A stretch of DNA of 64,000 nt from Malus domestica (lineage: Eukaryota; Streptophyta; Magnoliopsida; Rosales; Rosaceae): positions 23,520,501 to 23,584,500 of the forward strand of contig NC_091663.1 in assembly GCF_042453785.1 (NCBI RefSeq), read 5' to 3'. The notes beneath the pieces were generated by a model, which saw nothing but the letters and a program-made list of their open reading frames with translations, did not search any database and was not told the origin of the DNA. Position numbers and translations under genes: made by a program. Shown piece after piece: positions 33,958-45,530 of the stretch; positions within the stretch are counted from its first letter, which is position 1; every line of letters begins with the position of its first letter.

Positions 33958-34870
33958 AGGAGAGGTTGGACCACACATGGGCCAATCATAACTCGAGTTT
34001 GAACTTGACACAAATGTTATACGTCCTCAATATCATATGTTAGTTGAATTTAAAATATCTCACTTACAAGTAAAAATGAATACTACTAAACCTTCGTACT
34101 AGTTGTTGGCCTCATTTAGTTATTGAGACAAACACACTTGTAACCAAAGTTAGTGATTGATTCATAAAATCTTTATTATTGCACCCAAAAAATCCAGTGA
34201 GGACCTAAGTTGAGAACCTTAACTTGAAAATTACATGTGGGATCCAGTTTGTAATATTTCATAATTTGAATCAACTATTTTTAGGGTCAGTTTGGGAAGA
34301 GCAACTTACTTGGCATGGACTATGACATCATGTACCAATGATACAACATCATGTGGATAGAAACTTACACGTGCCGTTATACCATTGGCACAGGACATCA
34401 CGATAATAGTGTACTTGTATTATGTAAGTCATCCAATTTAGAGTAATTTTTTAAGAGTCAAAATACTTGAGAAGAGATTACATAAAGAAACGCATTGAAA
34501 GTGTTTTTTCCACAGAGTGATTCTAGCCCTCTTAAGAACACTCTCAAATGAGCTGAATCACACTTCAGAGTAACCTTTTAAAGGACATAAATTATCAAAT
34601 GCACACCATATGTAAATAAATAGGTACGGAATATACGACCCTTGTAGTTTGTCTATTTTGAGGAGAGCAACTTATATAGATTGGCTACACCACCACAGTA
34701 GCGTCCCAGTTCAATCACAAAATGTCATGTATCAATCTAGTTACGACATTGTGTTATTAGGCCGAGCGCTACCGTGATGTTGTACCAAGTCCATCTAAAT
34801 CATTTTCCTATTTTCAGGGACTATCAAAGATTGTTCACACAAATCATTCAAATCGAAAATGAAGTACTTG
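33958..34870. other. Intergenic DNA, nothing recognised
   Basis: About 900 bases of AT-rich DNA without a gene. The words ATCATGTACCAATGATACAA and similar recur near 34330-34390, but no bounded repeat could be defined. Confidence 0.4.
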
Positions 34871-35590
34871 TTAAATTCGAATAAATAGACGGACATTGTG
34901 CACTTCATAAACCCAACGAAGACGTTCCACAATCCTCAAACCAACAAACGATGCAGTGAGGCACACCATTAGCTTCACGTCTCGTCCATTTCCGCTGGAA
35001 ATCCTCAAATACGTGCTGCTTATGTGATTGTCAACAAGAGACGATAGAGTTCCCAAGCACCCGTAATTATTTCACCGTGCAAGCATGTAATAAGGTTGGA
35101 GAACCCCAAACTTGCAGCAAGATTCAAGCCTTCAATAGCAGCACCTCCTCTGAAAATACCCAACTCATCTCGAATCACTACTCCGAAGCCAGCGCTTTAC
35201 AAAGAACACCAAGCACCATCAGAATTCACCTTAACAAAATTCCATCAGCAGGGCACCAAAACTCATTAGTAGCATTAATATGTGGAGCCTCATGTCTCAA
35301 GAAAGCCGATGGCTGCACAGTCCTATAAACCTCAAACGCCTCGCCGATTATCTAAATTACTCTCTTTGGCTCTAGCAGCACATCATTGTACAAAAACGCA
35401 CACCTTGCTTTTCAAATCTCCCACAAGTAATGCTAGCTAGCGAATGAAAAGTGTCCAGCTGCTCTCCCTTTGCCCATCTCGAATTTTTTTCAAAACCAAG
35501 AGTGGTAACTTCATTATTTTTCATCCTGTAATTCATAGTACCAAAGTCCATGCACACTGGACATAGGCCATTTGAGGTGATATGCCAGCT
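34871..35590 (-). pseudogene. LINE-type RNase H (RVT_3) fragment
   Basis: On the minus strand, across frame changes, there is a trace of the reverse-transcriptase zinc-binding region (DTFHSLASITC, then CAFVYNDVLLEPKR-like sequence) followed by VKVNSDGAW, GFGVVIRDELGIFRGGAA and IEGLNLAASLGFSNLI. VN.DGA and G.G.V.RD..G are hallmarks of the plant RNase H-like domain found at the end of LINE ORF2 or alone. Stops and frameshifts (for example near 35330 and 35140) show it is inactive. The last part (SYLRISSGNGRDVKLMV region) is of unclear match. Confidence 0.65.
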
Positions 35591-36477
35591 AGAAATATTC
35601 TCTCATAAGGAACTCGAGGAAGGGCTTTAATCTTCCATAAATCTTCCAAACTGTGGAGTTGTTAATAAGTACAATAGCAGTGTCACCGAATGTGGCCTTC
35701 AGCTACAATCCTTTATAATTTGCATGACGATGGTCTTTTTCAGCTCAAATTTTTGAAAAAAAAAAAACATAAACAAGAAGAGTGCGGTATTTTACACTAC
35801 AATGTCAAGGTACCAAACAAAGTAGAAAAACTTCTAGTAAGTCATCTAAACATTCCCACCATTTGACAGCAGTATGTAACACGTTGATTCCATCAGAAAT
35901 CTCCAAATAGTTACTTGTAACTAGACCATGAAAGAAATCAACGTAAAACTGCAACTTATACTGAATTACAATGTACGAGAAATAAGAGCTAAGCCTATGA
36001 TCTTCTATGGATTTTCTTGACCAAGAGGTAAAGACCAAAAGAATCAGACCACAACCAAAAAGGATGCTGAAAGAGCTATACTTTATGTGAGGACGGCATC
36101 ATTCACCTTCATTTCCATAACTCAAATTAACAAGTTTTTATTGAGACGGTAACATAATTAGCAACAATGACAGTTTGAAGACTAAACCATATCAATATAT
36201 AACACCTACTACATGCCTTAAACAAGTAGAACAATACAAAACTAACTTACATCTTTACAGGACCGCATCCTACATCCACAAAAATCTCCGTTATTCAAAA
36301 ACTAAACTCGATAGATAGGGGTTTTAGTATTTTTCCATAAAACTAAACAAAAGGGCAAGGGAGATCTCACAAGGTTAGAGTGCTTCAAAGGTCTTCTTGC
36401 AGAGTGTTGACTAAGCACGGGATGTCTCTCATGATCCAGTTAGTGCACACACAGACAGCACTTGCACTCTGAAGCTA
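35591..36477. other. Intergenic DNA and 3' flank of trihelix gene
   Basis: No gene is seen. The last few hundred bases before 36478 probably hold the 3' untranslated region of the trihelix gene (minus strand). A poly-A run of about a dozen lies at 35756-35767. Confidence 0.4.
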
Positions 36478-37821
36478 TTAGTGCCTTCCCAAATCAATAT
36501 GGTCTCTTCCTAGCCCAAGTGAGGAAGGCTCTAAGGAAGCTTCTGACCTCCTCAAATCTATTTCCAGTTCCTTCTGTCTCAGTTGCAGTACCCTTCTCTC
36601 GTTCTCTAATTTCATTCTCTCATTCTCTAGTCTCAACCTCTCCAGTTCCCTGTCTTTCTTGCTACAATATCTTAGCCATTTATACCTCTGCTTCTCAATC
36701 TCCAAAGCTTCAGCCTGGAAGCTGACTCTTTGCTCTTGGAGTTGCTGCTTCTGTTTCTTGATCCAATCTCTTCGCTCCCATAAAGACTTCATTGGGTCTT
36801 GAAAAATCTCACCCATTTCAACTTGAAAACTATCGAGAAGAACATATTGCGGCCACAAATGGCCATCTTCTTCCCTAGCCCTCTTCATCTCACCCATTTT
36901 TCTCATTCTCTCCCTATCGTTATTGGCATCATTATCATCTTCATTGTCTAATTCATCATCCTCACTATCATGGTTTTCTTCAGCTTCTTCTTCTGCGGAT
37001 CCATTATCGTCTTTCGAGCACCTCCCAAGAGGTAGAGAATAACCATGGTGATCGAGATCTTGGCAGTCAGGTGTCCTCTGTCCATTATGATAAGCACACA
37101 TTTCTTTATAAAACAAGTGTTTTGAGCTCAGTATCTTCCTAACGTCATCCTTCAACTTGGCAGAGAGGTGGGGCATTGCATCCATAAGAGCAGGATTCTC
37201 TACCACTCTACAACTAGTTCCTCTCCCGAGATTATCGTTCAACCTCTTGTACCTTTTGTTCAAGTCATTAAACTTGTCTTCACACTGCTGAGGAGAGACA
37301 TGACAACCTTTACTAATCATTAGTTTTGACACAGTCTTCCACTTACCCTTCTTCTGTAATATCCCAGATTTCCTCTTAAGCCCCTCACCGCCTTCAACCG
37401 AACCATCATCACCCACGCAAGCAACAACATCTATAAGAAGCCTGACCACATTATCTGTCCACTTCATTCGCTGCCACGGACATCCCTTTTTGCCCTTGGC
37501 ACCCTCAATGCTCTCATCATCTGTATAATTTTGTTCATCTTCATCACTTAAGTTGTAACCGTTATTGGCATTAAAGGAAGCAACAACCTTCCCTTTGCCA
37601 ATAATCGAACCAACTTTTGGGATTGACCCTTTCACTTCCACAAGCCCAATGGGATGGCGATCGCCTGCAACGCCCCCCATCACATTCATGTGATGTTGTT
37701 GATGTCCTAACAATTGATGACCCAACTGCATCTCTTGGCGTCTAGGAACCGGCGATTCGAGGTCTAGTATCCCCCCACTAGGACCAGACAAAAACCCACC
37801 TCCCAACTCTGAACCATCCAT
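36478..37821 (-). CDS. Trihelix (Myb/SANT-like) DNA-binding transcription factor
   Basis: A 447-residue nuclear protein with no introns in the coding region. I chose ATG at 37821 (MDGSELGGGFLSG). The frame extends six codons upstream but only to a GTG, and the TATTAG just before looks like a splice acceptor for a leader intron. Residues about 111-201 form the trihelix domain (CPWQRMKWTDNVVRLLIDV, KGKWKTVSKLMISKGCHVSP, QCEDKFNDLNKRYKRL). Residues 265-300 are acidic (EDDELDNEDDND), and 349-424 form a charged coiled coil for dimerisation (ERLRLENERMKLENERRVLQ). Domain order matches the SH4-like clade that includes Arabidopsis At1g21200, At1g76870 and At3g10040 (HRA1). It binds DNA, but target genes cannot be read from sequence. 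It is intact. Confidence 0.93.
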   Translation of the reverse strand: MDGSELGGGFLSGPSGGILDLESPVPRRQEMQLGHQLLGHQQHHMNVMGGVAGDRHPIGLVEVKGSIPKVGSIIGKGKVVASFNANNGYNLSDEDEQNYTDDESIEGAKGKKGCPWQRMKWTDNVVRLLIDVVACVGDDGSVEGGEGLKRKSGILQKKGKWKTVSKLMISKGCHVSPQQCEDKFNDLNKRYKRLNDNLGRGTSCRVVENPALMDAMPHLSAKLKDDVRKILSSKHLFYKEMCAYHNGQRTPDCQDLDHHGYSLPLGRCSKDDNGSAEEEAEENHDSEDDELDNEDDNDANNDRERMRKMGEMKRAREEDGHLWPQYVLLDSFQVEMGEIFQDPMKSLWERRDWIKKQKQQLQEQRVSFQAEALEIEKQRYKWLRYCSKKDRELERLRLENERMKLENERRVLQLRQKELEIDLRRSEASLEPSSLGLGRDHIDLGRH

Positions 37822-38590
37822 CTTGCCACACTCAATCACAATGCCCTAATATCCAATTTAGTTTTTAACAAAAAGCAAGAGAAAATCGGAAACTAAAAGC
37901 TTCGATCCTGAAAATCAACTCAAACCCCATACACAGACGGTTGGCATATCTCAGCTGTCGACTAAGAACAGATTAGGAAACAAAAAATTCCCATAACCAA
38001 GTCTGATGCAACTTGTTGGTTTACCAGAGAGGCTTTTTCATCTACTAGCACCGAAAACAATGGAAAGGTTTTAACACTCACAGTTTCTTTCACACTCCTC
38101 CATTTTCTCACCAACCAAACAGATGGTATCTCGAGATTCCCATAATGCCCAATAGACCAACTAATGGCAATCACTCAATGCCTATTCAGGGATATATGTC
38201 GACACCCAAAACTTGTGACTGAATGTAAACCGAACCCTGAAACTCCAAAAAGATCCAATCTTGATGTTTACCAAGTTGTGGAAATTTTCCTAGAAAGTTG
38301 AACAAGGAGTTATAACACTAATTGATCCAAAGTCCAAACATGAAGAGTAAATTAATCCAAATTCCAAATATAGACTCCATATCAAAGAAAAAGCATAGAT
38401 TTTTGGAAGCATATATACCTTTTCAAGATCGAACACGAGGACTTGTACCAATCAGTGAAGAAAGCTTGAACTGAGGTTTGAGAGAGGTTTCAGCGACGAG
38501 TTAAAAGTGGTGACCAGTTTTAAACTGTTTTGAGTTTGAATCGAACGAGTTAAAAGTAGAATGTACGAAGAACTCACCGCCGTTTATTAC
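37822..38590 (-). promoter_or_regulatory. Leader region of the trihelix gene with likely 5' UTR intron
   Basis: On the minus strand a likely donor, AAAAG/GTATATATG, lies near 38420, and the acceptor TATTAG/GGCATTG lies about 25 bases before the start codon. This implies a leader exon at about 38425-38590 and an intron of about 570 bases. Pyrimidine-rich and AT-rich content fit an intron. No TATA box was identified with confidence. Confidence 0.5.
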
Positions 38591-38662
38591 ATTGACTGTC
38601 TGTAGCGGAGTCAAATGCAATGAACAGTGGTGGTTGGTAGTACGATGTTATCCTATTGGTTT

Positions 38663-38858
38663 CTTAAGACGGATCCTTTTCCAATGGATACTAGCATCCG
38701 TGATCTCATCCATTCATCGTATATCGTACAGTTATAAATTATTTTAAAATTAAATATAAATAGTACATAACGAAAATTGATCGCATGATATACAATGAAC
38801 GAATGAGATCACAGAATCCTTAGGATCCTTAGAAAAATAATCCGACAAGGATCCTTGA
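38663..38858. mobile_element. Rosaceae-type GGATCCTC MITE, copy 2
   Basis: The ends are inverted: left ACGGATCCTTTTCC...ATCCGTGATCTCATCCATTC, right reversed AGGATCCTTGTCGGATTATT...CTGTGATCTCATTCGTTC. The centre TATAAATTATTTTAAAA...TACATAACGAAAATTGATCG matches copy 1 at 32795-32970. It lies just upstream of the trihelix leader exon. Confidence 0.8.
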
Positions 38859-40900
38859 CATCACCGTAAGTTTCGAAAAAATAAAAATAGGAAAAATAAA
38901 ATAAAATGTGCGGGCTTGAGGCAGATCGAGGCGAGGATGTTGAAATCTTTTTTGGGTAAATGCTACAAGACAAAATTTACGAAAGTGTCAATTTGCAAAC
39001 ATAGACCAAGCGAGTAAAGGTTTTTTTTTTTTTTTTTTTGTTTTTTTAAATTCTTGTGATTGTGTTTAGATTTGACTTTTTCCAATACGATTGCGGATTA
39101 AGGAAGGAATGCATGATGGTCGAGGTTTCTCCGTGCCTTGAGCACAACAATTTTTGAACGAGCGTAAAGTGTGTTGTTCATGTGGAAGTGAAGTATATTT
39201 GTCTCTAACGGATGTGAAGCATGTTGTCTTTGACGGACGTGAAGATTGTTGTCTTTGGCGAATGTGATATGGATTTGGGGATGATGTAATCACTGAATTG
39301 ATGAGAAATCACATCAACCTAGACAAACAGATGAATGAATCGAAATGATAAGTAATCAATTTACAATGCTCCTATTGCAAGCTGTTGGGCACCTTTTTGC
39401 CGAGTTGGGTATGGACCACGATAGAAACTGTCTACCCTCCTGGTTGGTTTTTGGCCCGAGTCTTAAAATACTTTGAAAGAATTAGCACGTTTTAAGAAGT
39501 ATTCCAGTTGAATCAATGACTCTAATTTAGCAATGATTGCATGATTATGTAAATTGTAACTTGCCTAAATGAAGCGTAGCGTGAAAGCTAAAAGTTCAAT
39601 GTTTTAGTGAGAGAGAGAGAGAGAGAGACTATGCGTGCATGCATGGTTAAAAGATAGCTAATCTAGGATTTCTAATTCTTTGGCAGTTTTACAGAGACTA
39701 AGGAAGCTTATGGGGAAATCCAAAATGAAAGGAAAGCTTATCCTTAAAAGAACTAAGGTTTCCTGCACATAGAGAAAGTTTGCTCTGCTTGGTGCATTCT
39801 TGCCCTTGTCCTAGTTGTCATCATTCCTCCTCCTTGTTGCGTTATTTTTCATTTTATTGGTGTAGGGATCCTTTCCGGTTTCACCTAGGGAATCCCTTAG
39901 TTTCCTTATTTCTTCCTATTTTGGCTAATTCTTCTCTTCTTCTTCCATGGGCACATCTATAGCATTTGTCTTTGGTGTAACATTGAAGAATGTTACTAGC
40001 CTTGTGACGACTGGGTTGAACACACTACCCATAGTGTTTTCTTCCAGCATTAGTACACAGACTCTATCTTTGGCAACGCTCCTCCTTGTTTTCCTTTCTT
40101 GTTTTTCTATGTAATCTTGGAAGGGAAGTGTTCCTTTTCTCTCTATTAATGAGGCGCGCAGCTCTATATTTGAACGTGATCTTGTAGGCGGTCCAGTTTT
40201 GGGTTTGGTTGTTTCATAAATGTCCTATTTGGTTTGTAAGGTAAAGAGAAAACTTGGTTTGTTCTCTCTTAAACTTTCCCACGTGAAGCCAAAGATTATG
40301 GGTTGGACTTTTGGTGCTCCAAGCATCCCAATGTCTTCCACAACCCTCGTTCCACGTAAGGCCAGTAAACTTCCACAACCATCCACACTACGATCCACTT
40401 GGTAAGCCTCAAGATGTGGCTTGGGCCCACTTTAACATGTAGCGTGGTTGGCGTGATTTATTTACAACGTTAGCATTGTAATAGGGTTTGGTGTGATAAA
40501 CATGTATGAATATGCACGGGTTTAGCGTGATTATACAAATGTCCAATTTATATATTATCTGTTTTTTGCATGAATTTAAGCTTGGGTTGTTACACTTCTA
40601 TAGTTGGGCTTTGAGATATGATTGGACTTGTAGGTGATTTTTGAAACCTTGACACAAGCATTTAAAGAGAAAAAAACTAAATGGCGATAAATTAAAGTGC
40701 AATCAAATTTTTTTGTTAAATGATAGATTCAATTTTTTTTGTCAAACGATAGATTTGTTAGATTAGAGAGCCGACGGGGTTTGAAACCATGCTATGATGC
40801 AAGGACAACGCTCCTCTCCATCACTGTGGTAGAGGATCACTTGCTAAAGTGCAATCAATTTAAATGGTAAAAAATAATTAATTGATTTGTAAGAAAGAAA
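38859..40900. other. Intergenic DNA with simple repeats, no gene recognised
   Basis: A long poly-T tract lies at about 39018-39040 and a GA microsatellite at about 39608-39628. Frames at 39780-39962 and 40220-40405 are short and match nothing I know. The phrase GTAGCGTGGTTGGCGTGATT near 40440 is followed by similar words near 40520, a weak short repeat. Confidence 0.4.
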
Positions 40901-41340
40901 AACAAATTTATTGTCGCACTCAAAGAATTCCACGTATATGTATTTCTTTTGTTGAACAAATTACTTCCATTAAAAAATAAACAAATAAAAAAAAAAAAAA
41001 AAAAACTAGTACAAGGAAGAGAGAGACCAAAAGACATCCAACAACAGGAAAAAAGAAAAAACAATAAAAAGGCCCTAAAAGAGATAGCTAAACAACAACA
41101 GATAGAGTAAAAAACTCAAGCAAAATGAGAGCTCCAACCCAAGATACAACGGGAGACACACACATACTTAGGCCCCTAGGCAGCAAGAACAAACAACAAA
41201 AAAAACTCTAACCTTAAGCAGTATAAGCCTACGCGCCATCACCAACACATCCTTGAAAGAAGTCAAACTTCTAACTGGGAAAGTAAACACCGAATTCAAA
41301 TCCCTTTCACGAACCCCTTCAAATATACACAAAGAAAGTA
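40900..41340 (-). mobile_element. Possible LINE 3' end (minus strand)
   Basis: On the minus strand the sequence reads TGGTCTCTCTCTTCCTTGTA, then CTAGTTTTTTTTT, then AATGGAAGTAATTTGTTCAA. This resembles L1-type plant LINE 3' untranslated tails. No coding domain and no target duplication were found, so the call rests on resemblance only. Confidence 0.3.
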
Positions 41341-42074
41341 CCATATGGATAGAAGTGAGGTTAAGGGAGTATGTAAAATACCTTTACTATGGTTGAACTG
41401 CAGAACACATGGCCTCGATGGGGGAGAGAAAGTGAGAGAGGGAAGTGGATTTAATATCCAATTTTGAATCAGTGACCGCATATCCGAGCACATGATGGGG
41501 TGATGATGGAATATCATGGCTAATAAAGAGGGATGAAAGAAAAGCAAATAACAAAAAGAAGTAAAAGCAAGCGAAAAACGCCGGATGAAGGGCATGGCTC
41601 AGAAGATAATTGAGACCAAGCTCAAAGAAAACTGAGATAAAACTAAAAAAAAAAAAATCGAAATAAAAGAGGGGAGAAGACTGGAAAGAGGGGGTGGCAT
41701 GTTGTAAAAGGGAATGGACAGAGGAGTTGGGAAGGAAAAAAGAGGGAAAGGGCAGAGGACATGGGAGTGAAGGAGGAAAATAGAAGGGTATAGCCAGCCC
41801 CCCAGGGAGGGGGGTGAGAGGGGGGCGAGGATTGCCACTGGCACCCAAGCCAAAGGATAAGGCCGGCGGCGAACAGTTTCCTGGGTTTATGTTCAATAAG
41901 GACTAAACGCAATCTAAATTGGAAGAGTTTCACTTCAAAACCAGAACAAACTAGTTAGATTTTGACAAAAAAATTCTAAGGAAACCAAAGCAATGTCGAA
42001 CGGTTTTTTCGTGTGGATTGGGCATATTCACAAAAAAAAAAAAAAAAAAAAAAAGTCAAAAGTTTTTGCCACTT
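41341..42074. other. Purine-rich intergenic DNA
   Basis: No gene recognised. From about 41390 to 41850 the plus strand is strongly purine-rich (GAGAGG, GGGAGGGG), which produces long Pro/Ser/Phe-rich minus-strand frames (41387-41933) that look like composition artefacts. A poly-A run lies at about 42031-42053. Confidence 0.4.
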
Positions 42075-42079
42075 AGAAT

Positions 42080-42760
42080 TACGGGTGGATTTTTTTGCCA
42101 AATTGCCAACTGTACCATATCGATAATGGCACGGTATTGTACTGAAACTAAATTTTGTGGTACGGTATTGGTATTCAATACCATTACTGATGGTATTAAT
42201 GTATCATACAGAAAATATATTTTATATAATATATATAATATTTTAATAATAAAAATGGTATTCAACTTCAATTCTTGTTCTAAATGCTACTAATAAGTTC
42301 AATGCCTCCAATTTTTATTTGGTTTGAAAATTTAATTTCTATTTGAATTTTAAACTTAACTTCTATTTGATTTGGTTTGTAACTTCTATTTGGATTGTAA
42401 TATTAATTTCCATCATGAATCTTAATGCGTCATTTGACTTATTATACATGTATGAATTGTGAATAATGAATGATTGATGAATTTAGGCTACCTTATATGA
42501 GATAGAGGCACAAAAATGGTCTTACCCTTGAATTGGTTGAAAAATAAAATAAAATGTTGGCCAAGAAAAGTGGCTCAAAACAAAATGACAATTACCATTA
42601 CCATACCATACCAATCGAACTACTTGACATATCGAAATTTGGTATACTGAAAGTTTGGTGCAGTAGTGATAATAGATTTTGTCAAACCAAAAATTTGGTA
42701 CGGTAATTGGCATAGAGGTTTTGGTACTGTAATCATACCGAACCCATCCCTAATTAGAAT
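42080..42760. mobile_element. GGTACGGTA-rich MITE
   Basis: The left part reads TTACGGGTGGATTTTTTTGC, then GGCACGGTATTGTACTGAAA. The right part reversed reads TTAGGGATGGGTTCGGTATG, then ATTACAGTACCAAAACC. Words such as GGTACGGTA and ATACCAT are repeated in both orientations, so much of the element could fold on itself. It has no coding capacity. Ends are approximate. Confidence 0.5.
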
Positions 42761-43469
42761 AACAAAATCCCTTAACTTGTTATATGTTTTAATTTTCTAA
42801 TACGTCAAACCATCTTAAAATCCAATATTTCCTTGACAATTTATTTCCTTTTCAATCCGAGGCTCCGATAACAAGAGCTTGACATTTTGCATACACTTTT
42901 GCACTCTTATCACTTGAATGAGGGAAGGAGATTTGAACATGGGATATAAGAAATCAAACGACGCCAAAATGTCTCCCACTAAACTCATATTTGTTTGGTT
43001 AATATTTTAGTCAAAATTGAAGCTTTAGACCCTAACTTTGATTGAAATAGAACTGTAGTCTTTGAATTAAAATTAGTCCATCCCAACTTATGCCCTTTAT
43101 TTGCCCTTTGAACGTTTTATTTCGGATGAAAGTTCTAACAATGTTACAGCAAAAAGACCATTATTTCACATTATTAGAATCCTTCATTTTGGATGAAAAT
43201 TCTAATAATATTACGACAGAATGACTATTATTCCACATTACTACAAATTCAAGAACAAATACACATAAATTTTTAGTTGAGGACGAAAGTCCAAAGACCA
43301 GTCTCTCCAATCCCCTCTTAATACGACATGTCATTTCTTGTTCGTTTCTGTCTTCCAAGGAGAGGAGATATTCTTTTGGGCCATGACCCAATCTCCCAGG
43401 CATCTTTCTCTTCTCCTCTTTCCATTCCACCCAAAAACCCAAACCTTTCATTTCATTTGCTCCGAAGAG
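42761..43469. other. Upstream region of the TIC20 gene
   Basis: No gene recognised. Near 43115-43215 the phrase CTAACAATGTTACAGCAAAA and its variant CTAATAATATTACGACAGAA form a diverged tandem pair about 65 bases apart (GATGAAAGTTCTAACAATGT versus GATGAAAATTCTAATAATAT). The last 150 bases are C/T-rich, like a plant leader. Confidence 0.4.
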
Positions 43470-44126
43470 ATGGCTATGTCCAGCCTTCTCTCTCCCACCA
43501 CCCCTCTCACCGTCACCCTCTCTCACTCCAAACCCCTCCTCCGCCTCCACTCCCCCTTCCTCTTCTCTCTAAACCACCATCACTCCATCCTCACTAAACA
43601 CACCAACAAAATCAAACCCAGAAGACCACTCACCACAACCCAATCCAAAGGCACCGACGACTCCGTCGACGCCCCCGACCGCCTCATCTCCGCCGTCTGC
43701 TACTTCTACCCCTTCTTCGACGGCATCCAGTACGGAAAATACGTGATTACCCAGTTCACCGCCATCCAAACTCTCATCCAGCCGTTGATTCCAGCCATCA
43801 GGGTCTTCAAGAGCTTCCCCTTCAATGGGTTTTTGGTATTTTTAACCCTTTACTTTGGGGTGGTTAGAAACTCAAATTTTAGCAGATATGTGAGGTTCAA
43901 TACCATGCAAGTGATTGTGCTTGATGTGCTGCTGATTTTTCCGGATTTGTTGGAGAGGAGCTTTAACCCGAAAGACGGGTTGGGATTGGATGTGCTGATG
44001 AGCTTGGATAGTACTGTGTTTCTCTTCCTTTTGGTGTGTTTGGTTTATGGGTCTGCTTCTTGCGTTTTGGGTCAGGTGCCCAGATTGCCCATTGTAGCTG
44101 AAGCTGCTGAGAGGCAAGTTCCTTAG
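43470..44126 (+). CDS. TIC20-II: TIC20-II-like chloroplast inner-envelope translocon subunit
   Basis: Tic20 proteins are membrane subunits of the chloroplast inner-envelope import machinery. The 218-residue product starts MAMSSLLSPTTPLTVTLSHS. I chose this ATG (43470) because what follows is a serine/threonine/leucine-rich transit peptide of about 58 residues; the frame extends upstream only to a TTG, and one internal ATG at 43383 is less likely. Four membrane spans follow near residues 71-89 (RLISAVCYFYPFFDGIQYG), 116-132 (FPFNGFLVFLTLYFGVV), 146-162 (VIVLDVLLIFPDLLERS) and 182-201 (TVFLFLLVCLVYGSASC). The RFNTMQ.IVLDVL motif and the C-terminal GQVPRLPIVAEAAERQV fit the TIC20-II branch, not the longer TIC20-I. 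No introns or lesions. Confidence 0.93.
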   Translation: MAMSSLLSPTTPLTVTLSHSKPLLRLHSPFLFSLNHHHSILTKHTNKIKPRRPLTTTQSKGTDDSVDAPDRLISAVCYFYPFFDGIQYGKYVITQFTAIQTLIQPLIPAIRVFKSFPFNGFLVFLTLYFGVVRNSNFSRYVRFNTMQVIVLDVLLIFPDLLERSFNPKDGLGLDVLMSLDSTVFLFLLVCLVYGSASCVLGQVPRLPIVAEAAERQVP

Positions 44127-44333
44127 AGCTTTTTTTTTCTTTTTTGGTAGCTACTTGATTATGTTTTAGCCAAAAGAAGAAAGAAGTTCATATAGTAGAA
44201 TTTGTTGTTGTAATTGGCATTATATTTATATTTGTTGAATTATATTGAAATTGTGGTATTTACTTTTTTTGTTAGTTCGAGCCACATTCTAATTTATCTT
44301 ATCTAAACTACGGCAAGGAGATAAAGGGTTTGT

Positions 44334-44475
44334 GGGGTTTGTAGCTTAGTTGGTTAAGAGCATTTACTTTGCACACGAGATCACGAGTTCGAATTTGGGT
44401 GTAGATGAGCACACTGTTGTAGTCAGCTTAGCTACACCGAGGTTTGTATTAGAACCTTAGTATGAATAATGATGT
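44334..44475 (+). mobile_element. tRNA-derived SINE
   Basis: A box-like GTAGCTTAGTTGGTTAAGAG starts at 44341, and a B box-like GAGTTCGAATTTGGG lies at 44385-44399, spaced as in tRNA promoters. The tail runs on through GTAGATGAGCACACTGTTG and GCTTAGCTACACCGAGGTT to about 44470. No acceptor-stem pairing is visible, so this is not a tRNA gene. Its body differs from the Au element at 32151. Confidence 0.65.
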
Positions 44476-45146
44476 GGTATTTTCTTATGGGGAAGGTAAT
44501 CTGATTGAATGAAGAATGAATCATCAAGTATGAAAACTGTGATTCAGTTTGCAAGATCATATCCATATTTCCTGTCCTTTTTGCTGTTAGTGTCACCCAA
44601 TGTACTTCAAAGGGAAGCAGGAACAAGGAACCGAAAACCCTTCTTGTAGTTTCTATACCATGTTGATTTGTGTGTTCCAAAATCAAAGCTTGCAACCACA
44701 AATGTTTGAAATAATTTTTAAACTTGTTTCTTCTTTTTGCAATTTTGGGTAGTGTTTTTACCAATCTTTGATTCGTTGTTCGAGTTATAGATTTTGTAAC
44801 TTGTATTTAGATATAAGAGTTCTTACCCGTGGCATAAACCTTCCCTACTATCAATTGTATACAACCATTTGTTTATCTGTCTCGTCACGTGTTCTCATTA
44901 TGAAGAGGAATTTCTTCAAATGTTTTTCCCTTCTCAAGTAAGTCCCTCATAACTCATAAGATAACTCATGAGGCATGTCATCATCTAAGAAATCCATATA
45001 GAAGAGCAATAAAAACAAGACATGAGATGTATTAGGTGTATTAAGACATTGAAATCAGTGTTGAGTTTACGTGACCTCAAGACAGGGGATTAGGTTTTTA
45101 TCCAGTTAAGTTTTCTCGACTCTGGAACAGCCTATAGGCAGCAATG
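44476..45146. other. 3' flank of TIC20 region, nothing recognised
   Basis: No gene or bounded repeat seen. The minus frame at 44432-44764 has no recognisable domain. Confidence 0.35.
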
Positions 45147-45530
45147 GTAAGAGCTAGACATGTAAACGGGTCGGGTTTATTGGGTTTGGGTTGGGTTCAA
45201 CCCGACCTGTTAAGCTAACGAGTCACCCGAACCCGACCCGTTAAGCTAACGGGTCATCCGTTTCACCCGTTAACAATTATTATTATTATTTTTTTGCATA
45301 AAGTTTATTTTTTGTTATTAAGATTTTACTAAAATGACTAAAATATCCTTAACTAACGGGTCTTAACGGGTCCTAACGGGTCTAACGGGTTGATCCAAAG
45401 TGACCCGTTATTTAACGGGTTCGTCCGTTAGCAATCCGACCCATTAAGCATCCACTTAAATACAAATATTAACGGGTTGGGTCGGGTCGGGTTAACGGGT
45501 TGGGTCCAAAATGCCAGGCCTAGTAAGAGC
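45147..45530. mobile_element. hAT MITE, ACGGGTC family, 8-bp duplication (GTAAGAGC)
   Basis: GTAAGAGC occurs at 45147-45154 and 45523-45530. The 368-base element between starts TAGACATGTAAACGGGTCGG and, reversed from the other end, TAGGCCTGGCATTTTGGACC. It is filled with words such as TTAACGGGTC and GACCCGTTA in both directions. An 8-base duplication and TAG..TGGCA-type ends point to the hAT superfamily. Related elements lie at 49927-51467 and 58296-59028. Confidence 0.9.

Noticed and set aside
36462..36725. Plus-strand frame of 87 residues
   Set aside because: Antisense shadow of the trihelix coiled-coil coding sequence.
37822..37839. Upstream extension of the trihelix gene by six codons
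   Set aside because: It starts with GTG, not ATG, and crosses what looks like the leader intron acceptor; ATG at 37821 is the better start.
41387..41933. Long Pro/Ser/Phe-rich minus-strand frames
   Set aside because: They come from a purine-rich plus strand; three frames are open at once, as expected from composition bias.
43338..43469. Upstream extension of the TIC20 gene by 44 codons
   Set aside because: The frame begins with TTG, and the added residues do not look like a transit peptide; ATG at 43470 starts a typical one.
44341..44412. tRNA gene
   Set aside because: A and B boxes are present, but acceptor and anticodon stems do not pair; a SINE explains it better.
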